A DNA stretch of 37,440 nt from assembly GCA_029007845.1 (NCBI GenBank), contig JAQXIP010000040.1, forward strand, positions 1 to 37,440, in the 5' to 3' direction. The first letter of the stretch is position 1; every line of letters starts with the position of its first letter. Shown here piece after piece: positions 10,335 through 18,877 of this stretch. Origin of the DNA: Clostridiales bacterium (GTDB lineage Bacteria > Bacillota > Clostridia > Lachnospirales > Lachnospiraceae). Both the position numbers and the translations under genes were made by a program. Under the pieces are notes generated by a model. The model was not told where the DNA came from, searched no databases, and saw only the letters and a program-made list of their open reading frames with translations.

Positions 10335-11246
10335 CTATATTTTCAAATGTTTGCGGACAGTAAAGTAACTGCCGACCACTCCCATTCCTACTCCGATTGC
10401 CAGCGCAGCCGGAATAAGCCTCATAAACTCTTCTTTTACACTGATAAAATTAATCCAGCTTGAGATACCTGCATAGTACGAATTCATATAATCCATGCAT
10501 TCACGGTATATCAGATAAAGAACCCCAAGTGGAATGGCCGAACCAATCAGTCCCATCGTGATACCTTCTACCATAAACGGAGACCGGATTACAAAATCTG
10601 AAGCTCCAATCAGACGCATGACAGCAATCTCTTCTTTCCGCACTGCGATCCCCATTTTTACAGTCGTGTGGATCAAAAAAAGTGACACAAACAACAACAC
10701 ACCAATCAGGATACTGCACATTCCGGTAACCAGACTGTTGATCGCAATCATATTATTGGCAGTTTCCAGTGAACTGTTAATCTGTCTTACCCCTTCCAGT
10801 GTTCCAAGATAATCCACCATATCCTGTTGTTTTGACAGATCCGACAGATAGATGTCATAAGATGCTGAATTCTCCAATGGATTATCCTTACCAAATGTAT
10901 CAATCAAATCCGGATTGTTGGAAAGCATATCCTTTTTACAATTCTCCCAGGCTTCTTCTGCCGATGTATAGACAATGTGATCCACTTCCGGCTTCGCTTT
11001 AATTTTATTTCCAATCTCTTTAATCTCTTTCTCCGTAATACCTTCCTTAAAAAAGATCGTAATACCCACTGTTCGTTCTACCTTATTGACCGAGCTTTCA
11101 AAATTAGTCAAAAGGAAAAAAAACAGGCCAAAAATAAACAGACAGGTCGCAATTGTTCCAATCGATGCCAATGTAAACAGCCGGTTATGATACATGCTTT
11201 TCATTCCCTGTTTAACGGAATAAAATAATAAATTAATCTTCCTCAT
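10335..11246 (-). CDS. ftsX: Cell division protein FtsX
   Basis: Membrane subunit of the FtsEX complex, which couples ATP hydrolysis inside the cell to activation of peptidoglycan hydrolases outside. Four transmembrane helices are visible (about 22-48, 165-190, 215-235 and 270-292), with a large extracellular domain between the first two, as expected. I set the start at ATG 11246 (303 residues, MRKINLLFYS) because AGGTGG lies nine bases upstream; the longer frame to 11288 would extend into ftsE. It overlaps the ftsE end by 14 nt, so translation is probably coupled. Confidence 0.94.
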   Translation of the reverse strand: MRKINLLFYSVKQGMKSMYHNRLFTLASIGTIATCLFIFGLFFFLLTNFESSVNKVERTVGITIFFKEGITEKEIKEIGNKIKAKPEVDHIVYTSAEEAWENCKKDMLSNNPDLIDTFGKDNPLENSASYDIYLSDLSKQQDMVDYLGTLEGVRQINSSLETANNMIAINSLVTGMCSILIGVLLFVSLFLIHTTVKMGIAVRKEEIAVMRLIGASDFVIRSPFMVEGITMGLIGSAIPLGVLYLIYRECMDYMNSYYAGISSWINFISVKEEFMRLIPAALAIGVGMGVVGSYFTVRKHLKI

Positions 11247-11940
11247 AGCGATATCCACCTTTTCTTTCATCACTAATGATCTTGCCATTATGCAGTGTTA
11301 CGACCCGTTTTTTCATCTCATCCACAATTTCCCGGTTATGAGTCACCACCAGCACGGTGGTACCATTTTTATTCACTTCCTCCAGAAGCTTCATAATCTC
11401 CCATGAATTTTTCGGATCCAAATTACCCGTTGGCTCGTCCGCAAGAAGAATCGGTGGATGATTCACCAATGCTCTGGCAATAGCCACCCTCTGCTGCTCA
11501 CCACCAGACAGCTGGTCTGGTCTGGAATGCATTTTATCCCCCAGTCCAACAATCTGAAGCATCGTTGTGGTCTGTTTTTTTATCTCATGCTTTGGCGTGC
11601 CGATAATTCGCTGGGCAAACGCCACATTTTCATACACATCCCGGTCATTTAACAGACGGAAATTCTGAAACACAGTTCCGATCCCCTGCCTGTGAACCGA
11701 TACCTGACGCCTTTTCAGAACGGACAAATCATGTCCATTTACAAGCAGAGTACCAGAAGTCGGCTTAATCTCCCTTAATAATAAGCGAATCAATGTTGAT
11801 TTTCCTGATCCACTGGTTCCCACTATAAATACAAACTCTCCCTTTTTGATCTTCAGATCAATCCCCAGTAACGCATCGGTACCCTTTCCATAAGTCTTCT
11901 TCACTTGTTCCAATGAAATAATATTAATGCCATCGCTCAT
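11233..11940 (-). CDS. ftsE: Cell division ATP-binding protein FtsE
   Basis: ABC-type ATPase partner of FtsX. The 235 residues include Walker A GTSGSGKST (near 40), the Q-loop region TVFQNFRLL, the signature LSGGEQQRVAIARAL and Walker B ILLADEPTGNLD. The ATG has GGGAGG upstream. Together with ftsX, the M23 hydrolase and the ctp protease it forms a compact division/cell-wall cluster. I see no clear promoter in the 81 bp between it and the PucR-type regulator gene. Confidence 0.95.
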   Translation of the reverse strand: MSDGINIISLEQVKKTYGKGTDALLGIDLKIKKGEFVFIVGTSGSGKSTLIRLLLREIKPTSGTLLVNGHDLSVLKRRQVSVHRQGIGTVFQNFRLLNDRDVYENVAFAQRIIGTPKHEIKKQTTTMLQIVGLGDKMHSRPDQLSGGEQQRVAIARALVNHPPILLADEPTGNLDPKNSWEIMKLLEEVNKNGTTVLVVTHNREIVDEMKKRVVTLHNGKIISDERKGGYRYEED

Positions 11941-12021
11941 TTTTGCGTGCCTCCCGGGTTACTTTTGTTGCTGATGCTAATATGTCCTAATTATTTAATG
12001 TGCCTCTTTTCTGTTCATCCG

Positions 12022-13107
12022 TCAGTCCAGCGACTCCATATATTTCATGTATTTTACAACCATGAGTGCGATTTTAAACGTAATCGCATCTTCAAATACA
12101 CGCAAATCCAGTCCTGTACTTTTCTGAAGCTTATCCAGCCGGTAAACTAGTGTATTTCTATGTATATACAATTGTCTGGACGTCTCAGATACGTTCAGGC
12201 TGTTCTCAAAGAATTTATTAATCGTTGCCAATGTCTCTTCATCAAAGTTGTCCGGAGATTTTCCTTCAAAGATTTCTTTAATAAACATTTTGCAAAGCGG
12301 CATTGGAAGCTGATAGATCAAACGCCCAATTCCCAGATTATTATACGCAACGACATTCCGGTTGCTGTAAAAGATCTTCCCAACATCCAGTGCCATCTTG
12401 GCTTCTTTATAAGAACGGGATACTTCCTTGATTTCATTCACAATCGTTCCATACGCCACATGAGCCTGGGACATCACTTCCGTATTCAGCATATCCAGAA
12501 TGACTTTTGCAGTTTCATTCAATGACTCATAGTTTTCATTCGGCTTCAGTTCCTTGACAAGAATGATATTTTTCTCATCTACGGCAGTTATAAAATCTTT
12601 TGACTTCCCGGCAAACAGGCTTCGGACTGCCTCCAGCGCATTTCCATCTTTTTCATTTTTTGTTTCTATAATATAGACAACACGTCTCACATCGGTTTCA
12701 ATGTGGAGTTTTTTTGCACGGTTATAGATGTCCACCAGCAACAGATTGTCAAGAAGCAGGTTTTTAATAAAATTATCTTTATCGTAGCGTTCTTTGTATG
12801 CCACCAGAAGATTCTGGATCTGGAATACAATCAGCTTTCCAATCATAAATACAGATTCACTCTCGCCCTTTGCCAGAATCACATATTCTAATTGGTGGTC
12901 GTCAAACACTTTAAAAAACTGGATTCCTTGTAACACCTGGCTGTCTGCAGGAGACTCAACGAATGCCGCCGCTTCCTCCTCATAACTAACATTATCTGTT
13001 AATGTTGTAGCTAGTGTTTTCCCTTCCGTATCCAATACACTAATGTCTGTCTTTGTAATCGCTTTCAGACCATCAATAGTCGACTGAAGAATCTGGTTTG
13101 AAATCAT
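12022..13107 (-). CDS. PucR/CdaR-type transcriptional regulator
   Basis: A 361-residue regulator whose N-terminus (about 1-130) resembles the putative sugar-diacid recognition domain of CdaR. The C-terminus carries the PucR-type helix-turn-helix: a segment around 300-345 with SLNVSETSRQLYIHRNTLVYRLDKLQ. The ligand cannot be read from sequence; no sugar-diacid or purine catabolic genes are nearby. It lies downstream of the UgpC/MsmK ATPase but beyond that gene's terminator, so it has its own expression. A role in carbohydrate uptake control is plausible from the neighbour only. GGAGAGG precedes the ATG. Confidence 0.85.
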   Translation of the reverse strand: MISNQILQSTIDGLKAITKTDISVLDTEGKTLATTLTDNVSYEEEAAAFVESPADSQVLQGIQFFKVFDDHQLEYVILAKGESESVFMIGKLIVFQIQNLLVAYKERYDKDNFIKNLLLDNLLLVDIYNRAKKLHIETDVRRVVYIIETKNEKDGNALEAVRSLFAGKSKDFITAVDEKNIILVKELKPNENYESLNETAKVILDMLNTEVMSQAHVAYGTIVNEIKEVSRSYKEAKMALDVGKIFYSNRNVVAYNNLGIGRLIYQLPMPLCKMFIKEIFEGKSPDNFDEETLATINKFFENSLNVSETSRQLYIHRNTLVYRLDKLQKSTGLDLRVFEDAITFKIALMVVKYMKYMESLD

Positions 13108-13195
13108 TTCATCCTCTCCTTTTCTATTTCCGTCCTATCCCCAATACCCATCTATCGTCAGATAGATTTAGTTTATCACGATTTTCGTGAAAAGT

Positions 13196-13230
13196 AAACA
13201 AAAGGCAACCGCATTTCTACGGTTGCCTTT
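13196..13230 (-). terminator. Rho-independent terminator of the UgpC/MsmK gene
   Basis: An 11-bp perfect stem (13201-13211 with 13220-13230) around an 8-base loop is followed on the minus strand by TTTTGTTTAC. It lies 26 bp after the stop codon of the ATPase gene and upstream of the PucR-type regulator. Confidence 0.85.
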
Positions 13231-13255
13231 GAAAAATCCGATATTTTGTCTGGTT

Positions 13256-14368
13256 CTAGTTGCAGATAGCCATCTCTGTTTCTTTATCAAACAGATGCAT
13301 CTTGGAAAGATCGAGAGCGAATTTAATTGTATCACCTGGTCTTGCAGTTGTACGAGGATTAACACGAACGGTTAACTCAAACTGGTCAATAGAGAAGTAT
13401 AAGAACACTTCAGCACCAAGCATCTCGTATACTTTAATCGTTGCTTCAATGACACTGTCTGGAGAGTTGTTAATGAATACTTCCTCATCCTTGATGTCTT
13501 CTGGACGGATACCAAGAACAACATCTTTTCCTTCGTAACCTTTCTCTAAGAGAACACTTGCTTTCCGGTCTGGAACTCTTACAGAGTGGGAGCCGAACAT
13601 CAGCATTACATCCGTACCGGATCTTACAACTTTACAATCAATGAAGTTCATCTGTGGAGATCCGATGAATCCAGCTACGAATAAGTTCTTAGGTCTTGTA
13701 TATAAATCAATTGGGGAATCAACCTGCTGAACGATACCATCCTTCATAACGACAATTCTGGTACCTAATGTAAGCGCCTCTGTCTGGTCATGTGTTACAT
13801 AGATGATGGTTGTCTCCAGTCTCTGATGAAGCTTGGAGATCTCAATTCTCATCTGTACACGAAGTTTTGCATCCAGGTTGGAAAGTGGCTCGTCCATAAG
13901 GAATACTTTTGGCTCACGGACAATTGCACGACCCATGGCAACACGCTGTCTCTGACCACCGGATAAAGCCTTTGGTTTACGCTGTAATAAATGTTCAATA
14001 TCAAGAATCTTAGCAGCTTCATGAACTCTCTTGTCGATCTCTTCCTTTGGTGTTTTTCTTAATTTCAGACCAAATGCCATATTGTCATATACGGACATAT
14101 GTGGATACAAAGCATAGTTCTGGAATACCATCGCAATATCTCTGTCTTTTGGTTCTACATTGTTAACGAGCTTGTCGCCAATCCATAACTCACCAGAAGA
14201 AATATCTTCCAGACCTGCAATCATACGAAGGGTAGTAGACTTACCACATCCAGATGGTCCTACAAAAATGATAAATTCCTTATCTGCAATCTCAAGGTTA
14301 AAATCTTTTACTGCTACGAATCCGTTTGGGTATTTTTTCGTAACATTTTTTAATGATAAACTAGCCAT
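13256..14368 (-). CDS. ABC transporter ATP-binding protein, UgpC/MsmK family
   Basis: A shared sugar-importer ATPase of the type that powers several CUT1 carbohydrate ABC importers. The 370 residues carry Walker A GPSGCGKST (near 38), signature LSGGQRQRVAMGRAI, Walker B VFLMDEPLSNLD and a C-terminal MalK/UgpC-type TOBE regulatory domain (about 240-370). I use ATG 14368, which has TAGGAGG in front, instead of the frame extension to 14389, which runs through that site. No permease or binding-protein genes are adjacent. In Firmicutes a stand-alone MsmK usually serves many distant transporters, which fits a single gene with its own terminator. Confidence 0.93.
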   Translation of the reverse strand: MASLSLKNVTKKYPNGFVAVKDFNLEIADKEFIIFVGPSGCGKSTTLRMIAGLEDISSGELWIGDKLVNNVEPKDRDIAMVFQNYALYPHMSVYDNMAFGLKLRKTPKEEIDKRVHEAAKILDIEHLLQRKPKALSGGQRQRVAMGRAIVREPKVFLMDEPLSNLDAKLRVQMRIEISKLHQRLETTIIYVTHDQTEALTLGTRIVVMKDGIVQQVDSPIDLYTRPKNLFVAGFIGSPQMNFIDCKVVRSGTDVMLMFGSHSVRVPDRKASVLLEKGYEGKDVVLGIRPEDIKDEEVFINNSPDSVIEATIKVYEMLGAEVFLYFSIDQFELTVRVNPRTTARPGDTIKFALDLSKMHLFDKETEMAICN

Positions 14369-14529
14369 TCTCTTTCCTCCTAAATTCAAGGCATAAACTG
14401 CCTGTCCCTCTGTTATGCACTTATGATACTACGAATCCAAAAGAATGACCATGCCTTTAATCAACAAATTAATTTTACCTCTTTTGTATAATTTGTATAG
14501 AATATTTCGAATTTTTGCACTTTATGGTT

Positions 14530-15477
14530 TTATTGACTAGTTTTCCCTACCTGATTTATGCAATTTGTCATATAGAATCCTTCCCCTACCACTTCTCTTG
14601 CATCTGTGATAATCATAAATGCCTGGGGATCAATTGCGTAAACCAGTTCTTTTACTTCCACAATCTCTTTATGGTTCACCGCACACAATAAAACAGTTCT
14701 CTTCTTATGGCTGTAAGCTCCTTCCCCATCAAGGCTTGTAACTCCACGGTCCATCTGGTACAGAATCGAGTCCTGAATATCCTTCCACTTCTCCGAAATG
14801 ATATAGGCCATTTTCGTGTACCGGATTCCTTCGAGTGCTACATTCATCACTTTTGTTGTAATGTATGCAGCCAGAATTGCATAGAGTGCCCGGTGAACCC
14901 CAAAGGTAAGAATGCCAGACAAAATGATCAGTCCATCCGTCCAGAATAACAATTGCGGAAGACTGTACTGGGGTTTGATCTGCTGGAACAGGCTGGAAAA
15001 CAAATCACTGCCGCCGGTGGAAATATCAAGTCTTGCCACCATTCCAAGCCCAAGTCCCGTCATGCTTCCTCCGATTAAAGCTGCCATAAAAAAGTCTTCC
15101 TTTTCCACTGCAATCACCGGTATGGCAGCAAGCCAGAATTCAAAAAAAGAAAACGAAACAATCGTTTTCCTTGTAAATGTTTTTCCTTTTGTAAAATATG
15201 CCCAGACTAACAACGGCAGATTAATGAGCCCGCTTGTAATCCAGACCGGGATTCCTCCCGGCGCAAACTTCTTTGTCAGGCTGTTCACTACAATTCCAAT
15301 TCCGGACACACCACCAGTAACGATGTGAAGCGGGGTATATACACAATTCACTGCCAGCGCCATAAGTCCCGTTCCCGCTGCCATACAGAGAGTCTCAAAC
15401 AGGATTCTTCTCGTCGGGCTCTTCAAAATCCATGACTGGAGATTCACTGGACTTTTGTTTTTTCTTTTTTCCTTCAA
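14530..15477 (-). CDS. YitT family membrane protein
   Basis: A 315-residue protein with an N-terminal membrane domain of about five helices (about 30-210). It is followed by a cytoplasmic DUF2179-type domain (about 225-310, with TKMAYIISEKW...DRGVTSLDGEGAYSHKKRTVLLCAVN). The function of the family is unknown. The best start is TTG at 15477, preceded by AAGGA; it lies 83 nt inside the end of the TagA-like gene in another frame. A GTG at 15447 would shorten the overlap but has no Shine-Dalgarno. The next ATG falls inside the first membrane helix. Coupled expression with the TagA-like gene is likely. Confidence 0.9.
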   Translation of the reverse strand: MKEKRKNKSPVNLQSWILKSPTRRILFETLCMAAGTGLMALAVNCVYTPLHIVTGGVSGIGIVVNSLTKKFAPGGIPVWITSGLINLPLLVWAYFTKGKTFTRKTIVSFSFFEFWLAAIPVIAVEKEDFFMAALIGGSMTGLGLGMVARLDISTGGSDLFSSLFQQIKPQYSLPQLLFWTDGLIILSGILTFGVHRALYAILAAYITTKVMNVALEGIRYTKMAYIISEKWKDIQDSILYQMDRGVTSLDGEGAYSHKKRTVLLCAVNHKEIVEVKELVYAIDPQAFMIITDAREVVGEGFYMTNCINQVGKTSQ

Positions 15478-16231
15478 CGTTCATTTCCTTTTCCAGTTTT
15501 ATTTTATTATTATATTTCTCCAAATGGCTTTTGAATATTCTGATTTTTCGTTTATTCCTGTAAAATTCCCTGAACGGAAGGATCATGTGCAGATAGAACC
15601 AATTCATATGCAGAAAACGGAACACGACCGGAACCGGCTGGGTTTCGTTAAGGATCTGGCTAATCACTCCGCCAATCCCTACACAGATACTGGTGCACAT
15701 CTTCGACGCATTTTCCATAATCCAATTCTCCTGGAAAGGAGAATCCAGCATAACGATTACCATATCGGGCGCTGCGATATTGATGTCATTAATAATAAGC
15801 TCCGGCGTCAATTCCATATTCAGGCAATAAGCGCCAACCACCTCAATCTGTGGATATATCTTTGAACAATACTGCATATACTGTTTGATTCTCTGCTCAT
15901 TATCTCCCACAATATACATGGAAGTTCCCTCTTTCTGCTGCTGGACGGCATAGCGGAGGCATCGGTAATCTGTGGCTATTTTTTTTCGCCGCATCGTTTC
16001 AGCATGGTGTAAAAGAAGTGCCTCCTCTCCGGGAATCCGCAGTGTTGCTTTTTTTATGTTATCCGCATATGTGTCATCCTTCATCGTTTGTTCCAGAACC
16101 GGTATTGTCATCAGAAATAATGTATTCATACGGTTACCGGTCAGTGCATCTTTCATCCATTCCGCAAAAGCTTCCAGGCTGAAGACGCGAATCGGGATTC
16201 CCATAATGCTGATCTCTGTCTGAACTGCCAT
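15395..16231 (-). CDS. Divergent WecG/TagA/CpsF family protein
   Basis: A 278-residue relative of the WecG/TagA/CpsF glycosyltransferases, which add N-acetylmannosamine-type sugars in wall polymer synthesis. Family landmarks are recognisable: MGIPIRVFS at the start, and near 170-195 a segment MLDSPFQENWIM...CVGIGGVIS that corresponds to the LGxPkQE...GVGG block. However, the usual PDG motif in the first third reads IPGEEALL, so the conserved aspartate is missing. The C-terminal 45 residues are charged and disordered-looking. The start is ATG 16231 with GGGAGG six bases upstream; the frame extension to 16249 begins inside this site. It sits between the LytR_C protein and YitT genes. Confidence 0.75.
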   Translation of the reverse strand: MAVQTEISIMGIPIRVFSLEAFAEWMKDALTGNRMNTLFLMTIPVLEQTMKDDTYADNIKKATLRIPGEEALLLHHAETMRRKKIATDYRCLRYAVQQQKEGTSMYIVGDNEQRIKQYMQYCSKIYPQIEVVGAYCLNMELTPELIINDINIAAPDMVIVMLDSPFQENWIMENASKMCTSICVGIGGVISQILNETQPVPVVFRFLHMNWFYLHMILPFREFYRNKRKIRIFKSHLEKYNNKIKLEKEMNVEGKKKKQKSSESPVMDFEEPDEKNPV

Positions 16232-16288
16232 GGAAATCCCTCCCTTCAATCTTACTTCGTATCATTCTCTTCCGATGAAGCTTTCACT

Positions 16289-17407
16289 CTACTGACGGTC
16301 AGCGGTTCCAAGAATAATGATAATATCGGAATCCGCGTCTGTCCAGTTGTCTTCCGTTACATAAACAGGACTGTTAAAATAAGTTTCCAGATCTCGTCCT
16401 ACACTGCTGTCTTTCACATGGATTTCTGTCGTTGTCACACCGGATACCGGCGCATTTTCTGCTGCCACAATGGTATGCCCATCTGTTTCGAGTTTGGTCT
16501 TGAAAGCAGCCGCAAGCCCGGTTATTCCGCTTCCGTTCTGAATCCGGATACGCAGCCCAATTGATGAGGAGTTATCTTCAATTGGCAGACGTTCATCCGC
16601 AGAGACATAAGTATCTGCATTTAATATCTGCTCCCACAATTGTCTGGCTTTTTCCTGATTTGGCTGGTATTCACCAGTAATATCCTGTCCCGGAAGCATA
16701 TGGGTATGCACCAGAGAAAGATCGATCTGTTCCATGTATTCTGCATACTGCTGTTTTGAAACCCTGTACAGATTCGATGTAACATTCTCATACTGCTCTT
16801 TGATATATTCTTTGATCTCTTCCTCAGAAGACAGCCCTTCCAGCTCCTCTTTACAGGAATCAGACAGTTTCCAGCTCTGTTCTTCATCTTTATCAAAATG
16901 GTTCCGGAAGGTATCATCGGACATCAACGTATAATACTGGATATCCGAATCCAGATAATCATTTATCAGATATAGCATTCCCTCGCCCAGATTGTCCTTT
17001 CCAAAATAGGACTCCAGATCATAAAACGATACAATCTGGGGAATATCAATCTCTTTTGCAACAAATTTCTGGTATAACGCATCTGACAGAGTAATTCTTG
17101 TCTCCGCCGGAATCGTCAGATAGTCCAGATTGCCAGTAGACGTGTTAAACACTTCCACAACAATCCCGGTCACCTTTTCTCCATCTTCTGAAATCACTAC
17201 ATTCTTTGCTGCTGTTTCCATCTCCTGTGGTGTCAGGGTTTCAATCTTATTTCCAAGTCCCCCGGGAGTCTTTCCAGTAGCATGGTAATATGCCTTTGTC
17301 CCTGCATAGCTGATTCCTGCAGCTCCTATCATCACTGCCATCACAGCAAAAGACCGCACAAAAGTTCTCACAAATTTTTTCTTCGCTTTTTTATTCAAAA
17401 CAGACAT
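16289..17407 (-). CDS. Membrane-anchored LytR C-terminal domain protein
   Basis: A 372-residue protein with a basic N-terminus, one membrane helix (about 17-37), an extracellular middle region without a family I recognise, and a C-terminal LytR_C domain (about 280-370: IRIQNGSGITGLAAAFKTKL through DIIIILGTADRQ). LytR_C domains often accompany LCP wall-polymer ligases, but no LCP catalytic domain is present here. It heads a run of envelope genes with the TagA-like gene. AGAGAGG directly abuts the ATG at 17407. A TTG at 17398, nine bases from the same site, is therefore an alternative start and would remove only three residues. Confidence 0.8.
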   Translation of the reverse strand: MSVLNKKAKKKFVRTFVRSFAVMAVMIGAAGISYAGTKAYYHATGKTPGGLGNKIETLTPQEMETAAKNVVISEDGEKVTGIVVEVFNTSTGNLDYLTIPAETRITLSDALYQKFVAKEIDIPQIVSFYDLESYFGKDNLGEGMLYLINDYLDSDIQYYTLMSDDTFRNHFDKDEEQSWKLSDSCKEELEGLSSEEEIKEYIKEQYENVTSNLYRVSKQQYAEYMEQIDLSLVHTHMLPGQDITGEYQPNQEKARQLWEQILNADTYVSADERLPIEDNSSSIGLRIRIQNGSGITGLAAAFKTKLETDGHTIVAAENAPVSGVTTTEIHVKDSSVGRDLETYFNSPVYVTEDNWTDADSDIIIILGTADRQ

Positions 17408-17444
17408 CCTCTCTTTTGCTTATATACTCAGACTGTTCAGCCAT

Positions 17445-17473
17445 ATTATACCTCATGTTTCCCATTCTCGCAA
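17445..17473 (-). promoter_or_regulatory. Promoter of the LytR_C gene, inside the end of the Fur-family gene
   Basis: Minus-strand TTGCGA (17468-17473) and TATAAT (17445-17450) are 17 bp apart. The -10 box overlaps the stop codon of the Fur-family gene, so the downstream envelope genes appear to have their own promoter embedded in its last codons. The leader would be about 30 nt. Confidence 0.55.
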
Positions 17474-17889
17474 TGAGAAGCAGGCTGGCACCTGCTGCAA
17501 AGCCCATATAACATAGAATGTCTGCAATCTAGTACAAATCCATGTTCTTCTTTCATATGCCCTGAGATTTCTTTCATAAAGGCACAATCCAGGTGGGCAA
17601 CACAGCCGCATCTGGTGCATTTCAAATGAAGATGCTTCTGGCATTCTTCCGGATTATCCACATACTGGTAGACTGCTTTTTTTCCCTTTTCCGCCACGTA
17701 TTTATTAATCATTCCATCATTTGCCAGCTTTTCCAGATAACGGTAAATGGTGCTGTTATTTGCACTACATTGCTCTTTTTCCAAATATGCGGATATGTCC
17801 GGAATCGTTACCGTTCTTTCCTTGTTCTCCTGAAGATATTTCAGAATCTGTGTGCGCTGGGCAGTTGTATAATTTTTTGCCTGTTCCAT
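17446..17889 (-). CDS. Fur-family metal-responsive repressor (Zur-like)
   Basis: A 147-residue Fur superfamily regulator with an N-terminal winged helix (about 1-75, NNSTIYRYLEKLANDGMI) and a C-terminal dimerisation domain. Two CxxC pairs (Cys91/94 and Cys131/134) should bind the structural zinc. HLHLKC at 86-91 and later His residues fit the regulatory metal site. Zinc (Zur) is my first guess, but iron or manganese cannot be excluded from sequence. The gene begins 16 bp after the metal exporter-like gene and shares its promoter, which carries two Fur-type palindromes. Autoregulation is therefore expected. Confidence 0.88.
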   Translation of the reverse strand: MEQAKNYTTAQRTQILKYLQENKERTVTIPDISAYLEKEQCSANNSTIYRYLEKLANDGMINKYVAEKGKKAVYQYVDNPEECQKHLHLKCTRCGCVAHLDCAFMKEISGHMKEEHGFVLDCRHSMLYGLCSRCQPASHCENGKHEV

Positions 17890-17905
17890 ATCCCTTCACC
17901 TGTTC

Positions 17906-18760
17906 CTAAAAAGTCAGTCCAACCAGTTCTGCCACGATCCCCCAAAGAACACCGGCAGCATAAAGGATTCCTATGACTGCCAGATTTTCCTTCCGGTTTT
18001 TATTCAAGCGGAACAAAACCAGCACACCAACACCGGCATTTACCAGAAGGCCGGACAGCATGGCACCGCCTGATATTACATTTTGCAGATACAGCTGGGT
18101 GATCACAACAGAAGATGCACAGTTAGGAATCAGGCCAATAAGTCCTGCCATGAATTCCTCAAGTACTGGAACCGTGGAAAAGAACCCCGTTAGCGTATGT
18201 TCTCCCACCAGTTGAATCAATCCGTTAAGCAACAGGGAAATCAGAAAAATGTAAATAAAAATCTGAAATGTATGCTTCACCGCAGAGCCAAGTACTCCTC
18301 CCTGACAATGACAGTGCTCCTGCTCACAGATTTTATGAATGTCCATATCTGCATCCCGGTGTTTTAACAGAAGATGCCATGCCAGGTCAATCCCAAAGCC
18401 CGTTATCATTCCAATCACAGCTTTCGTTGCCAGAACCTTGAGAATCATAGTAATTCCTACCGCTTCGGATATCATGATTGGAAGCATCTCATCTGAAGTA
18501 GACAGATAGATGGCAATCAATGTGCCAAGGGTAATTACCCTGCCTGCATATAAGCTGGAGGCAGCCGCCGAAAAACCGCACTGGGGTATAATTCCCAGAA
18601 CTGCTCCCCACAGCGGTCCGCTTTTCCCTGCACTGCGGATTCCTTTCTGCAGTTTTTCTCCTGTGTGGTGCTCCATCCATTCCATAATATAATAAGTAAG
18701 AAATAAAAACGGAACCAGCTTTACGCTGTCCATAACTGTATCTAATAATACTTCTCTCAT
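17906..18760 (-). CDS. Putative heavy-metal exporter, ArsP_2/putative manganese transporter family
   Basis: A 284-residue polytopic membrane protein of about eight to ten helices. It resembles the ArsP_2-type putative metal exporters, often annotated as putative manganese transporters. The conserved repeat-like motifs GIIPQCGFSAAASSLYAGRV and LIPNCASSVVITQLYLQ are visible. A cytoplasmic-looking loop at about 134-153 is rich in His and Cys (ICEQEHCHCQGG), a likely metal-binding site. The start is ATG 18760 with AAGGAAT upstream; the frame extension to 18814 runs through the operator. Its partnership with a Fur-family gene supports metal transport, but the substrate (Mn, Zn or another metal) is not determined. 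Confidence 0.8.
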   Translation of the reverse strand: MREVLLDTVMDSVKLVPFLFLTYYIMEWMEHHTGEKLQKGIRSAGKSGPLWGAVLGIIPQCGFSAAASSLYAGRVITLGTLIAIYLSTSDEMLPIMISEAVGITMILKVLATKAVIGMITGFGIDLAWHLLLKHRDADMDIHKICEQEHCHCQGGVLGSAVKHTFQIFIYIFLISLLLNGLIQLVGEHTLTGFFSTVPVLEEFMAGLIGLIPNCASSVVITQLYLQNVISGGAMLSGLLVNAGVGVLVLFRLNKNRKENLAVIGILYAAGVLWGIVAELVGLTF

Positions 18761-18807
18761 AATTGCCAATATTCCTTTCAAAGAAAGCAGATTAAACGCA
18801 CAAGAAA

Positions 18808-18842
18808 AATGCAAATAATTTGCATTTGCAAGTTATTTGCAT
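18808..18842. promoter_or_regulatory. Tandem Fur-type operators
   Basis: Two 7-1-7 palindromes lie side by side: TGCAAAT-A-ATTTGCA at 18811-18825 (extending to a perfect 10-1-10 palindrome at 18808-18828) and TGCAAGT-T-ATTTGCA at 18828-18842. Their centres are 17 bp apart. They sit immediately downstream of the -10 box, over the expected start of transcription. The geometry is that of Fur/Zur/PerR boxes, and the operon encodes a Fur-family protein. Confidence 0.8.
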
Positions 18843-18849
18843 TTTCTAA

Positions 18850-18877
18850 TTATACCTATTTTAGCCGGACTGTCAAG
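18850..18877 (-). promoter_or_regulatory. Promoter of the metal exporter/Fur-family operon
   Basis: Consensus TTGACA (18872-18877) and TATAAT (18850-18855) with a 16-bp spacer on the minus strand. The -35 box overlaps the last codons of the MATE transporter gene. Such a strong core promoter with operators just downstream is typical of a tightly repressed gene. Confidence 0.85.
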
